Origin: Bartonella fuyuanensis
Lineage (GTDB): Bacteria > Pseudomonadota > Alphaproteobacteria > Rhizobiales > Rhizobiaceae
Reading direction: 5' to 3'
DNA length: 64,000 nt
NCBI RefSeq assembly: GCF_014197255.1
Contig: NZ_JACIFE010000002.1
Coordinates: 1 to 64,000, forward strand
Translations under genes and position numbers: made by a program
Notes under the pieces: generated by a model
Databases searched by the model: none
Told to the model about the DNA's origin: nothing
Seen by the model: only the letters and a program-made list of their open reading frames with translations
Shown: positions 52,692-62,288 of the stretch, one piece after another
Numbering within the stretch: position 1 is the stretch's first letter
How the letters are laid out: each line of letters begins with the position of its first letter

Positions 52692-54575
52692 ATGAATCGC
52701 AGTGAAATGATAAAAACTGTATCATCAGATACAGGGAAGACTTTGCAAACACTTTGCAATTTATGGCCATATCTGTGGCCAATAGATCGGCATGATTTGA
52801 AAATGCGTGTGCTATGGGCAATATTTTATCTTGTTTTAGCCAAGCTCATTCTCATATCTGTGCCATATTTTTTTAAATATTCTATGAATGTGCTTGATTC
52901 AAGCTTTCAGTTTCCTGAAAAGTTTCCATCCAATTGGATTATTCCCATCATGCTCGTTTTAGCGTACAATATTGCACGTATTATGCAGGCTGGATTAAAT
53001 CAATTACGTGATTCTCTTTTTGCCACTGTTGGGCAGTATGCTGTTCGTCAATTGGCTTATAAAATCTTTGTACATATTCATGAGTTATCTTTGCGATTTC
53101 ATTTGGAACGCCGAACTGGTGGGCTTTCTCGCGTAATTGAGCGTGGTACAAAAGGAATTGAAGCTATTGTAAGATTTTCAATTCTCAATACAGTACCGAC
53201 AGTTTTAGAATTTATATTAACGGCACTTGTATTTTACATAAGTTATGGGTGGAATTATTTTCTCATCGTCGTTGTAACAGTTGGATTATATACATTATTT
53301 ACTATTAAGGCGAGTGATTGGCGGATTCGTATTCGGCAAAAAATGAATACAGCAGATACTGAGGCGAATACTCGTGCTGTTGATTCTCTTTTGAACTTTG
53401 AAACAGTTAAATATTTTGGCAATGAAACTCTAGAAGCCGATCGGTTTAATGCTTCTATGATATGTTATGAAAAAGCCGCAACAAAAATTTGGACATCGTT
53501 AAGCTGGCTTAATTTTGGTCAGGCTCTTATCTTTGGGATTGGAATGACGATCTTGATGCTGATGTCAGCGTATGAAGTTTTTTATAAGACACAAACTTTA
53601 GGAGATTTTGTTTTTATTAATGCGCTTTTAATGCAACTTTCTATTCCATTGAATTTTATTGGTTCAATTTATCGTGATATTCGACAAGGTTTAACGGATA
53701 TTGAAGCAATGTTTGATCTTTTAGATGTTCAGAAAGAGATTGTTGATAAATCGGATGCCAAACCATTAGAGATAAGTGATGGAACCATTCGTTTTCATCA
53801 AGTAAAGTTTTCCTATGATTCAACACGTCAGATTCTTAGAGATATTAATTTTGAAGTTCCCGGAGGAAAAACAGTCGCTATTGTCGGTTCATCGGGTGCT
53901 GGTAAAACAACTATTTCTCGGTTACTTTTTCGGTTTTATGATGTTGATGCGGGATCTATAACAATTGACGGACAGGATATTCGTGATGTTACACAAAAAA
54001 GTTTGCGTGAAGCAATCGGTATGGTACCGCAAGATACAGTGTTATTTAATGATACAATTGCCTATAATATTTGCTATGGGCGCCCAAGTGCTACAGATGA
54101 AGAGATGCGTAAAGCTGCTGAAATGGCACAAATATCAAAATTTATTGAAATATTACCGGAGGGTTTTCAGTCTTTGGTAGGAGAGCGTGGTCTTAAATTA
54201 TCTGGTGGTGAAAAGCAACGTGTGGCTATTGCACGGACACTTTTAAAAGCACCCCCACTTCTTATTCTAGATGAAGCAACAGCAGCTCTTGATACGGCAA
54301 CAGAGCAGGAAATTCAACAAGCATTGGATATTGTAAGACGTGGGCGCACAACATTGATTATTGCTCACCGTCTTTCTACGGTTATCAATGCTGATGAAAT
54401 TTTAGTTCTTAAAAGTGGTCGTATTATTGAAAATGGGACGCATACAGAACTTTTACGCAAGAAAGGTTTATATGCTTCAATGTGGAATAAGCAGCTTGAA
54501 GAATCACAAGGTGAAGAACAATTATGTAAAATGCGTGAAGAAGATGAGATGAGTGGTGTTAATCGTGAAAAATAA
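52692..54575 (+). CDS. Atm1-type ABC exporter (fused membrane and ATPase domains)
   Basis: Half-size ABC exporter of 627 residues that would act as a homodimer in the inner membrane. Six membrane helices lie in about 35-325. The TMD has the signatures of the Atm1/ABCB7 group: FHLERRTGGLSRVIERGTKG and TRAVDSLLNFETVKYFGNE. The ATPase domain has Walker A VGSSGAGKTT, signature LSGGEKQRVAIARTL, Walker B LLILDEATAALD and the switch His in IIAHRLST. Members of the group export glutathione-linked compounds and affect Fe-S/metal handling; the substrate here is an inference. It is 115 bases upstream of psd, probably as a separate unit. Confidence 0.88.
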   Translation: MNRSEMIKTVSSDTGKTLQTLCNLWPYLWPIDRHDLKMRVLWAIFYLVLAKLILISVPYFFKYSMNVLDSSFQFPEKFPSNWIIPIMLVLAYNIARIMQAGLNQLRDSLFATVGQYAVRQLAYKIFVHIHELSLRFHLERRTGGLSRVIERGTKGIEAIVRFSILNTVPTVLEFILTALVFYISYGWNYFLIVVVTVGLYTLFTIKASDWRIRIRQKMNTADTEANTRAVDSLLNFETVKYFGNETLEADRFNASMICYEKAATKIWTSLSWLNFGQALIFGIGMTILMLMSAYEVFYKTQTLGDFVFINALLMQLSIPLNFIGSIYRDIRQGLTDIEAMFDLLDVQKEIVDKSDAKPLEISDGTIRFHQVKFSYDSTRQILRDINFEVPGGKTVAIVGSSGAGKTTISRLLFRFYDVDAGSITIDGQDIRDVTQKSLREAIGMVPQDTVLFNDTIAYNICYGRPSATDEEMRKAAEMAQISKFIEILPEGFQSLVGERGLKLSGGEKQRVAIARTLLKAPPLLILDEATAALDTATEQEIQQALDIVRRGRTTLIIAHRLSTVINADEILVLKSGRIIENGTHTELLRKKGLYASMWNKQLEESQGEEQLCKMREEDEMSGVNREK

Positions 54576-54690
54576 GTAGGGCAAAATGTAATCTATATCT
54601 TTATAATGAGCGATCGATTAAAGCCAAAAAGGCACAAGAGGAACAAAAACATTGGTTATTTGTTTAAATTTGCGATGAATAGGAAATTAT

Positions 54691-55389
54691 ATGAGTATGC
54701 TAAAATCTGTCCATAATAGCTTTGTACCGATTCATAAAGAAGGTTATCCCTTTATTGTAGCGTTTTTTATTATTTCGCTTATTCTTGGTTGGATATGGAG
54801 TCCGTTGTTTTGGTGTGGTCTTGTTCTCACTGTGTGGTGTATATATTTTTTCCGTGATCCAGATCGTGTGATCCCTTTGAATTCAAATTGGGTTATGTCA
54901 CCTGCAGATGGGCGTGTTTCATGTGTAGAAGTATGTGTTCCACCTGAAGAATTAGGGTTAGGGAAAAATGAAATGATCCGTGTTTCCATTTTTATGGATG
55001 TTTTTTCATGCCATATCAACCGTATTCCTATAAGTGGTACAGTAGATTCTATCGTTTATCAGCCAGGGCAGTTTACCAATGCTGAGTTTGATAAAGCTAG
55101 TCAATTTAATGAACGTAATGGGGTAATAATTGATAGCAAACATGGTAAAATTGGTATTGTGCAAATAGCGGGGATGGTTGCTCGTCGAATTGTTTGTTGG
55201 TCAAAAGAAAATGATGCTGTTATCACTGGTGAGAGATTTGGATTGATTCGTTTTGGTTCGCGCCTTGATATTTATATACCAACTGAAATGAAATTGCGGG
55301 TTGCAGTTGGACAGACAGCAATTGCTGGAGAGACAGTTTTGGGGTCTTTTGATGATAAGAGTGCTACAACGGACTTCAGATACGATTAG
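54691..55389 (+). CDS. psd: Phosphatidylserine decarboxylase proenzyme
   Basis: Makes phosphatidylethanolamine from phosphatidylserine at the inner membrane. 232 residues, the short type found in alphaproteobacteria. An N-terminal hydrophobic segment is present (about 20-48). Self-cleavage to the pyruvoyl enzyme should occur at the Gly-Ser of [11 protein letters not shown] near residue 190. MSPADGRVS near 68 and [16 protein letters not shown] near 108 are typical. It is followed by pssA after eight bases, so the two steps of PE synthesis are encoded together. Confidence 0.95.
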   Translation: MSMLKSVHNSFVPIHKEGYPFIVAFFIISLILGWIWSPLFWCGLVLTVWCIYFFRDPDRVIPLNSNWVMSPADGRVSCVEVCVPPEELGLGKNEMIRVSIFMDVFSCHINRIPISGTVDSIVYQPGQFTNAEFDKASQFNERNGVIIDSKHGKIGIVQIAGMVARRIVCWSKENDAVITGERFGLIRFGSRLDIYIPTEMKLRVAVGQTAIAGETVLGSFDDKSATTDFRYD

Positions 55390-55397
55390 GACACACA

Positions 55398-56237
55398 ATG
55401 AAAAATTTTTCACCATTTTCTTCATTCAATCCGGAGGGACAGCATGATGACATTGCAAATCGTCGGCGTTCTCCTACATCAATGCGGTATGTCATTCCCA
55501 ATATCATTACGGTTTTAGCAATTTGTGCAGGGATGAGCAGTATTCGTTTGGCTTTTGAGCAACGCTATGAAGCTGCTATTTTAATGGTGCTTTTGGCTGC
55601 AGTTTTAGATGGTGCTGATGGTCGTATTGCACGTTTAATAGATGGTAGTTCATCTTTTGGAGCCCAAATGGATTCTCTTGCTGATATTATAAATTTTGGT
55701 GTTACTCCTGCACTTATTGTTTATTCCTTTATTTTGAATCAAGCACATCACATTGGTTGGGTTGCAGCCCTTGTTTATTGTGTTGCTTGTTGTTTGCGAT
55801 TAGCGCGTTTTAATGTGATGTTGGATAATACTAATATACCTAAGTGGCGGAAAAATTATTTTATTGGTGTCCCAGCACCAGCAGGAGCGTTATTACTCTT
55901 ATTGCCTACGTATTTAGGCGCTCTTGGTTTGGTACCCAATTGGGGATGGGCATTATTTTTTAGTCTTTATACTGTAATTATTGCCTTTCTTTTGATTAGC
56001 CGTTTGCCAGTATGGAATGCAAAAACAATTGATCAAAATTTGAGGCGTGATATCGTTGTACCGTGCATGTTGGTCATTGTTATTTATGTCGGTTTTCTTG
56101 CAACTTATACATGGAAAACTTTATTGATTACAGCTATTAGCTATATGATTTTTCTCCCCTATAGTTTTATCGCTTATAATAAACGTGCTGCTTTAGAAGA
56201 GAAAAAGGTTGAGACTAGAGTTATCCAAGAATCATAA
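55398..56237 (+). CDS. pssA: CDP-diacylglycerol--serine O-phosphatidyltransferase
   Basis: Makes phosphatidylserine from CDP-diacylglycerol and serine, the substrate for the neighbouring Psd. Membrane protein of 279 residues with several helices. The CDP-alcohol phosphatidyltransferase motif DG(x2)AR(x8)G(x3)D(x3)D is present, spread over DGADGRIARLIDG and FGAQMDSLADIINFG near residues 74-102. ATG with AGGA upstream, eight bases after psd. Confidence 0.95.
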   Translation: MKNFSPFSSFNPEGQHDDIANRRRSPTSMRYVIPNIITVLAICAGMSSIRLAFEQRYEAAILMVLLAAVLDGADGRIARLIDGSSSFGAQMDSLADIINFGVTPALIVYSFILNQAHHIGWVAALVYCVACCLRLARFNVMLDNTNIPKWRKNYFIGVPAPAGALLLLLPTYLGALGLVPNWGWALFFSLYTVIIAFLLISRLPVWNAKTIDQNLRRDIVVPCMLVIVIYVGFLATYTWKTLLITAISYMIFLPYSFIAYNKRAALEEKKVETRVIQES

Positions 56238-56309
56238 AAAGTCGCTTGTTTCTTTTGAGAAGAAAAGAAAAAAGAGAGAAGTTCAAGTTATTTAACTCTC
56301 AAATAATGA

Positions 56310-57062
56310 TCAATCAGGTATATGATAATCTACAAACCGATTTTTGGGGACATTAAAGAGTTTTCCAGTTTCCTTTAAATTAGGTGATAGCAAATGCACT
56401 ATCTTTTTTGCAACGTCTTGTGGTGAGGGAAGATTCTGTGGATCTTCATCAGGCATGGCTTTAGCGCGCATGGCAGTCTGTGTTGCACCAGGATTAACAC
56501 AATTAACCTTAATGGAGGTTTGTTTGAGTTCTTCTGCCCAACAGCGGGCAATCATCTCTAAAGCAGCCTTAGAGGCTGCATAAGCTCCCCAGAAAGGGCG
56601 TGCAACGTGTGCAACACTTGAGGATAACAGGATAGCTCGTCCAGCTTCAGCTTCACGTAATAACGGCTCAACGGCTTTTAGTAGGCGCCATTGGCTGATA
56701 AGATTTATTTGAAAAACATCTTCAAATACCGTGTTTTCTATATGCGCTATTGGTGAGAGTGTTCCAAGAATTCCTGCATTTGCTACAATAATATCCAGTT
56801 TTTTCCACCGTTTGGCAATAGAGTTAACAAGAGCATCAATGTTTTCCACATGATGCAAGTCAAACGGAACGAGAGTTGCATGAGCACCTTTTTCTCGAAT
56901 TTGATTATCTAATTCAGTAAGTCCACTGACTGTTCGTGCAAGAGCAATAATATCAGCACCACGTGTAGCGAGTTCGAGGGCTAAATAATAGCCAATCCCT
57001 CTTGATGCACCAGTAACAAGTGCAACATGCCCATGGAGACTAAAGTCGAATTTTGTCATCAT
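56310..57062 (-). CDS. Short-chain dehydrogenase/reductase
   Basis: NAD(P)-dependent oxidoreductase of 250 residues. Cofactor motif TGASRGIGYYLA near 17-28, NAG at the NAGILG segment near 95, catalytic Ser in AILLSSSVAH near 145 and YAASKAAL with the Tyr-Lys pair near 160. The substrate cannot be told. Its ATG overlaps the purF stop (TAATG), so it is translated with purF; a second ATG is the next codon. The same arrangement occurs in related Rhizobiales. Confidence 0.88.
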   Translation of the reverse strand: MMTKFDFSLHGHVALVTGASRGIGYYLALELATRGADIIALARTVSGLTELDNQIREKGAHATLVPFDLHHVENIDALVNSIAKRWKKLDIIVANAGILGTLSPIAHIENTVFEDVFQINLISQWRLLKAVEPLLREAEAGRAILLSSSVAHVARPFWGAYAASKAALEMIARCWAEELKQTSIKVNCVNPGATQTAMRAKAMPDEDPQNLPSPQDVAKKIVHLLSPNLKETGKLFNVPKNRFVDYHIPD

Positions 57063-58555
57063 TAATCTCTTGTTTTGAGAACAGATGATTGATGAATTTT
57101 GGAGAGATTTTCTTGATCAACCAGATGAGTAGGGTAATATCCAGTAAAATAATGATCAGTGAACTGTGGATCAGCGTTATTTCGTTTTTCTCCTGCTACC
57201 GCAAGATATAATCCATCCGTTGAAAGAAATTCTAATGAATCGGCTCCAATAAAATCGCACATAGATTTTAAATCTGGGTACTGATTTGCTAAAAGACTTT
57301 CAACTTTAGGTGTATCAATACCATAAAAGTCAGGATAGAAAATCATAGGGCTAGAAACGCGCATATGAATTTCTTTTGCTCCTGCATCGCGGAGCATTCG
57401 CACAATTTTAAGGGATGTTGTTCCACGTACAATAGAGTCATCAACTAGGATAACACGTTTTCCTTTAATTATAGGATGATTTGCAGAATGTTTTAACTTG
57501 ACGCCAAAAGCGCGAATTTGTTGTGTCGGTTCGATAAAAGTACGTCCGACATAGTGATTACGAATAATACCAAGCTCGAAAGGAATTCCAATTTCTTGTG
57601 CATAGCCAATTGCGGCAGGTGTGCCTCCGTCAGGAACAGGAACTACAACATCCCCCTTACAGGGAGCTTCTTGAGCTAAACGAATTCCCATATTTTTGCG
57701 TGTTGTATAAACACTACGTCCTCCAACGATTGAATCAGGACGGGAAAAATAAACATATTCAAACAGGCAAAGTTTTTCTGGTTTTTCATTTTCTGATTTT
57801 ATAATTTTTTTAGTAATTTCTCCATTTTTTTGTATTTCACATATGATTATTTCTCCATTTTTAACATCACGGACATATTTTGCTCCAATAATGTCAAGTG
57901 CACACGTTTCAGAACAAAAGATAGGTTTACCATCAAGTTCTCCCATTACGAGGGGTCTAATCCCTGTTGGATCGCGGGCAGCAATAAGCTTTGTACGTGT
58001 AAGCGCTAACATAGCATACCCACCTTCTACCTTTCGAATCGCATCAACAAAGCGATCGGAGGATGATTCATAACGTGAGCGGGCTATAAGATGGAGAAAA
58101 ACTTCTGAATCTGATGTTGATTGACAGATAGCACCAGAAGCAATGAGTTCACGACGCAATGTAAGCCCATTGGTAAGATTACCATTATGAGCAATAGCAA
58201 TGCCTCCAGCTTTCAATTCAGCAAAAAGGGGTTGAACATTACGTAATGCTATTTCTCCAGTCGTTGAATAACGAGTATGTCCAATAGCGCGATTTCCCGG
58301 TAAACGCGCAAGTGTTGCGGGGTTTGTATAATGATCACCAACAAGACCCAAATGTTTTTCTTGATGAAACATTTTATTATGGTAGGAAACAATACCAGCT
58401 GCTTCTTGTCCACGATGCTGAAGAGCGTGGAGTCCAAGGGCTGTTAATGTTGCTGCATCTTCATGCCCAAGAATACCAAAAACTCCACATTCTTCATGGA
58501 GGATATCATCATCTAATGAAAATTCTTGACAGAAAATATCGCTTTTTATCATCAT
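57062..58555 (-). CDS. purF: Amidophosphoribosyltransferase
   Basis: First committed step of purine synthesis: PRPP plus glutamine to phosphoribosylamine. 497 residues. The N-terminal nucleophile Cys23 lies after a 22-residue propeptide (LHEECGVFGI). GHTRYSTTG and HNGNLTNG of the glutaminase domain and the PRPP motif VILVDDSIVRGTT of the transferase domain are present. Two ATG codons in tandem mark the start. Downstream of cvpA by about 75 bases on the same strand, as in many proteobacteria. Confidence 0.96.
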   Translation of the reverse strand: MMIKSDIFCQEFSLDDDILHEECGVFGILGHEDAATLTALGLHALQHRGQEAAGIVSYHNKMFHQEKHLGLVGDHYTNPATLARLPGNRAIGHTRYSTTGEIALRNVQPLFAELKAGGIAIAHNGNLTNGLTLRRELIASGAICQSTSDSEVFLHLIARSRYESSSDRFVDAIRKVEGGYAMLALTRTKLIAARDPTGIRPLVMGELDGKPIFCSETCALDIIGAKYVRDVKNGEIIICEIQKNGEITKKIIKSENEKPEKLCLFEYVYFSRPDSIVGGRSVYTTRKNMGIRLAQEAPCKGDVVVPVPDGGTPAAIGYAQEIGIPFELGIIRNHYVGRTFIEPTQQIRAFGVKLKHSANHPIIKGKRVILVDDSIVRGTTSLKIVRMLRDAGAKEIHMRVSSPMIFYPDFYGIDTPKVESLLANQYPDLKSMCDFIGADSLEFLSTDGLYLAVAGEKRNNADPQFTDHYFTGYYPTHLVDQENLSKIHQSSVLKTRD

Positions 58556-58630
58556 ATTCTTTCAGTTGTGATTTGGGGAAATCATTAATATCACATTTTA
58601 CATTATTTAGTTTTCTTTTCTGATGAAAAA

Positions 58631-59212
58631 TTATTCTCTATTTTTTAGAATTATTTTTTCATGAGAGTGTTGTTCATGCGTATTTTTATCCCTATCTTTA
58701 AACAAATTTTCTGCTTTTTCGAGAACAGATTCAATATCTTTTGGGATTATTTCCCAAACTTTTTGTCCTAGCGAATCTAAAATAGGCTTTGTTTTTGCAT
58801 TTTTTAACCAATTTGCCTGATGTTCAGGCTTAATCAGTGCATTAATTAGCAACATACCGATAACCATAATAAATAAACCGCGAAGCGCTCCAAAAATAAA
58901 TCCAATAGCACGGTCAAGGATACCAATTCGACTATCAATAATAAAATCAGAGATCTTCATTGTAATAATTGAAGTAATAATAAGAACAATAATAAAAATG
59001 GTAATTAATGTTGTGATCAATGCAATTATTTTATTAGAGAGATATTGTTCAAAGAAAGGTAAGATAGGCTTGAATAAAAACAGTGTAGTAACAGCTGCAA
59101 TTGCCCAAGAAATTAATGATAATACTTCACGTGAAAATCCTCGAAGCATAGCAAGAAAAGTGGACAACAGGATGACTACTACGACAATTCCATCAAGGAT
59201 TGTTATGATCAT
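58631..59212 (-). CDS. cvpA: CvpA family membrane protein
   Basis: Inner-membrane protein of 193 residues with about four hydrophobic segments (near 4-20, 27-48, 60-85 and 100-125). The opening ITILDGIVVVVILLSTFLAM and RGFSREVLSLISW are typical of CvpA, and ILDRAIGFIFGALRGLF is the conserved later block. The family is required for colicin V production in E. coli and for envelope functions; its exact role is not known. Between radA and purF, the usual order. Confidence 0.92.
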   Translation of the reverse strand: MIITILDGIVVVVILLSTFLAMLRGFSREVLSLISWAIAAVTTLFLFKPILPFFEQYLSNKIIALITTLITIFIIVLIITSIITMKISDFIIDSRIGILDRAIGFIFGALRGLFIMVIGMLLINALIKPEHQANWLKNAKTKPILDSLGQKVWEIIPKDIESVLEKAENLFKDRDKNTHEQHSHEKIILKNRE

Positions 59213-59318
59213 TTGTTTTTTCCTTATACATAAAGTTGCGTTCTTTTAAGATACTATGCGAATATATTTTTTATTCTTATAGCAAGAATATTTTGTATTT
59301 TATATATTTTTTTCTATA

Positions 59319-60716
59319 TTAATCTTCCTGTAGTGCAGACCATTTTTTACTTGTAGTAAGAATGGCAATGAGTTCGGGAAGATTGGAGAAAGTTTTTTGT
59401 TGAAAATTGAACGGTTTTATCATTTCGGTTGTTGTTGTAGGATGAAATGCACCTTGAAAACCAAGTTTTTTTGCTTCATTGATGCGTTGTGCTGTATGTG
59501 CAACAGTGCGGGTAGCTCCCGAAAGACTAACTTCACCAAAATAGACATAATCCGTTGGCAAAGGGATATTACTAAGCGAGGATACCAAAGCAGCTGCAAC
59601 AGCTAAATCAGCGGCCGGTTCTGAGATACGGTATCCACCTGCCACGTTTAGGTAAACATCATGCTGTCCAAAACGAATGCCACAATGGGCTTCTAAAACG
59701 GCAAGAATCATAGAAAGACGATTTCCATCCCATCCTACAACTGCACGTCGTGGCGTACCAAGGGAAGAGGGAGCAACAAGGGCTTGAATTTCTACTAATA
59801 TCGGGCGTGTTCCTTCTATGCCCGCAAATACAGCAGCACCAGGTGCTTTTTCATTGCGTTCTCCTAAAAACAATTCAGATGGATTTATTACTTCGCGTAA
59901 ACCTTTATCAGACATTTCAAAGACACCAATTTCATCTGTTGGTCCGAAGCGGTTTTTTACAGTTCTGAGAATGCGATAATGATGTCTTCCTTCCCCCTCA
60001 AAATAGAGAACACCATCAACCATATGCTCCACAACCCGAGGACCAGCAATTTGCCCATCTTTTGTAACATGACCAACAAGAACAACAGCAGCTCCTGTTT
60101 TCTTAGCAAAGCGAATCATTGCCTGAGCACCGATACGTACTTGTGTGACAGTGCCAGGTGCTGAATCTACGGTATCTGACCATAGGGTTTGAATCGAATC
60201 GATAATCACCATATCAAGGTTTTTATGCTCGTTTAAGGTTGCAAGAATATCTTCTACATTGGTTTCAGCAGCAAGTTTTATTTCTGTATTGTTAGCGCCA
60301 AGTCTTTGCGCGCGCAGACAAATTTGCGCAATAGCTTCTTCACCTGAGACATAGATGATATTATGGCCTTTGCGTGATAAGGCAGCAGCTGTTTGGGTTA
60401 GTAATGTTGATTTACCAATCCCTGGATCACCACCAACAAGTAATGCCGATCCACGGACAAAGCCCCCACCGGTAACACGATCAAGTTCAGCAATGCCAGA
60501 ATGAATGCGTGGAGCATCTTCGATATTTCCAGAAAGAGATGTGAGTGTGATGATGCGTCCTTTACGCATACTTTGCTTAGGGCCACTTCCTATGCCACTA
60601 TTTACATTTTCTTCAATAAGAGAGTTCCATTTTCCACAAGCGCTACATTTCCCTACCCAACGGGAATGAATGGTTTCACAATTTTGACAGATAAATTGAA
60701 TACGATTACGCGTCAT
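59319..60716 (-). CDS. radA: DNA repair protein RadA
   Basis: RecA-like helicase that aids recombination intermediates. N-terminal zinc finger CQNC...CSAC near 10-30, Walker A GGDPGIGKST near 93, the family's KNRFG motif (TVKNRFGPTDEIGVFEM) near 240, and a C-terminal Lon-like domain (about 275-450). The longest frame starts at 60749, adding 11 residues; the ATG at 60716 fits the common N-terminus (MTRNRIQFICQNC) and is preferred, giving about 465 residues. Immediately upstream lies a decayed piece of dnaB. Confidence 0.95.
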   Translation of the reverse strand: MTRNRIQFICQNCETIHSRWVGKCSACGKWNSLIEENVNSGIGSGPKQSMRKGRIITLTSLSGNIEDAPRIHSGIAELDRVTGGGFVRGSALLVGGDPGIGKSTLLTQTAAALSRKGHNIIYVSGEEAIAQICLRAQRLGANNTEIKLAAETNVEDILATLNEHKNLDMVIIDSIQTLWSDTVDSAPGTVTQVRIGAQAMIRFAKKTGAAVVLVGHVTKDGQIAGPRVVEHMVDGVLYFEGEGRHHYRILRTVKNRFGPTDEIGVFEMSDKGLREVINPSELFLGERNEKAPGAAVFAGIEGTRPILVEIQALVAPSSLGTPRRAVVGWDGNRLSMILAVLEAHCGIRFGQHDVYLNVAGGYRISEPAADLAVAAALVSSLSNIPLPTDYVYFGEVSLSGATRTVAHTAQRINEAKKLGFQGAFHPTTTTEMIKPFNFQQKTFSNLPELIAILTTSKKWSALQED

Positions 60717-60751
60717 AGTGTGAACCCATTTTTTCTCTAAGATAATCATTA

Positions 60752-61716
60752 TCTGCCAGATTGCTAAAGCGTATGGAAACAGACTGAAAGGAAAGATGAA
60801 CAGTTCTGGTTAAGCCATGGTGTTGTTTTGCATTAATGATATCAGTTTTCCTAAAAATGTTGTTCATTGTGTCTTGCCATTTCATATATTCAAGTCTAAT
60901 AGACTTAAAATTCTACATTTTTGAGATAATTTGCTTTGCGATATTTAAAAATAAAAGGTCTAATGACGGCATTTTGTTTAATTGAACTAAAATCACCTAA
61001 ATTTGAAAGTTGTGAGCATTTATCTGTTCGATTTTTAACTTGGTGTGAAAGCTGTGAAAGAGCAACAATGGGAATATTCAATTTTTTAGGCAGTGTTTTA
61101 AGATCTAGAGTGATTTTTTGAATATGATTCTCAAGTGAATGTCTTGAATTTTTGATTATTAACTGGGTATAGGCAATAATCAGGACAATTAAGTTATGTT
61201 GGCGCTTGAGACGTTGTCCATATGCTGCCAGTTGTGTGATTGATAGTGTCCCTATTTTGTTGATATAAAGTGGTGCTTTTTGTAGTTTCTTCACGGTATG
61301 AATGATTTTTAAAAATTGTTCATCTGAAATGCTACCATTTTGAATATAAAAAGAAAAAATTGCTGTTTGTTCAGAAATAATATGCATTGCGAGCTGTTCT
61401 AAGAATATTTCAAGTGAGAAGAATCCTAAAATGCTGTTTTCATTTTCTTGGATAATTCTATTGCGATTATAAGCATTAGCAATCTTAAAGGCAATATTGA
61501 TGGTCAGAGAAGCTTTACTCATATTATGGAATTTTAAAAGGATAATTAATTTGGATGGTTGGAATTTCTCCATTTTTTCATCAAGTGTTTTAGGATAGAA
61601 AGCTACCTCTGATAGTTGTGAAGAGCGTTTTTTGCAGGATTTTCTGGATCAATAACTCTTTTGATAGTTTCATCAAAATTATCAAATCTACTATCGCAGT
61701 CTTCTTTTTTATGGCA
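60752..61716 (-). pseudogene. Decayed partial duplicate of dnaB
   Basis: The stretch matches the intact dnaB at about 62312-63290, in the same direction, at both DNA and protein level. A 222-codon frame (61573-60905) stays open and follows the helicase domain segment by segment: GFFSLE..EQLA, QLQKAPLYI, SITQLAA, RLKRQH, LNIPI.ALSQLS. Its working parts are lost: Walker A GRPGMGKTS has become KFHNMSKAS, and Walker B LIIDYIQL has become LIIAYTQL. A few codons are deleted in frame near SLENHIQKIT. Matching DNA continues beyond both ends of the frame, with a frameshift near 61635. It is a pseudogene unless the open part makes an inactive partner. Confidence 0.85.
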
Positions 61717-62288
61717 TAATTATTAATACTTCCTTTTTAGTAAGATATCAGTGTTTATATAATCTTATATCAAGAATATTTTGCATATTGTAGAATCTAT
61801 TCTGTCTTGTAATGTTAAAAAAACAACTTGTTTTTTATATGCAGCAAGTAGGATAGCTTTTTTAGAGAGATTAAAAAATATCTTTGTTAAAAGATAAGGG
61901 ATTTTCCGAAGAGAAAATTTTTTGATATTTCATATGATAACTGTCCTTACATGACAGCAGTAATTATTTTCGAATTTCAAAATAGAAAATAAGTGTATTG
62001 TGAAGAAGAATTTTCGTAAAAGGAGGGATAATATGTTAAGATTTAAATTGGTGATGGATTTTAAATATATGTTCTCTGCTTAGAATATTAAGAGGTATAT
62101 TATTACCTCCATATTATCAAGATGGGTATTAATCAAGAGCTTTTTAAACAGCGAATAATGACAATTAGAATCATTAAAAAAATTTTCTGTAAAGAAATTC
62201 TATTCTTTAACAAGCATTGCTTTTTTCTAATGAGAAGAATTTTCCCACAGGTTTGACAGATAAGAATATGGTTGCGTGTTATGATAGT
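61717..62288. other. Spacer between dnaB and its decayed copy
   Basis: About 570 bases. The only notable item is on the plus strand at 62020-62083: AAGGAGG, six bases, then ATG and a 16-codon frame (MLRFKLVMDFKYMFSA). This is an unusually good ribosome site for a tiny frame and may be the head of a lost gene. No other feature. Confidence 0.4.

Noticed and set aside
56240-56309. GAGAG/CTCTC stem with T tail after the short-chain dehydrogenase gene
   Set aside because: The stem is only five pairs with a long loop; too weak to list as a terminator.
59272-59290. Hairpin TATTCTT/AAGAATA between cvpA and radA as the radA terminator
   Set aside because: On the minus strand the stem is followed by A residues rather than T, and no plus-strand gene needs a terminator here.
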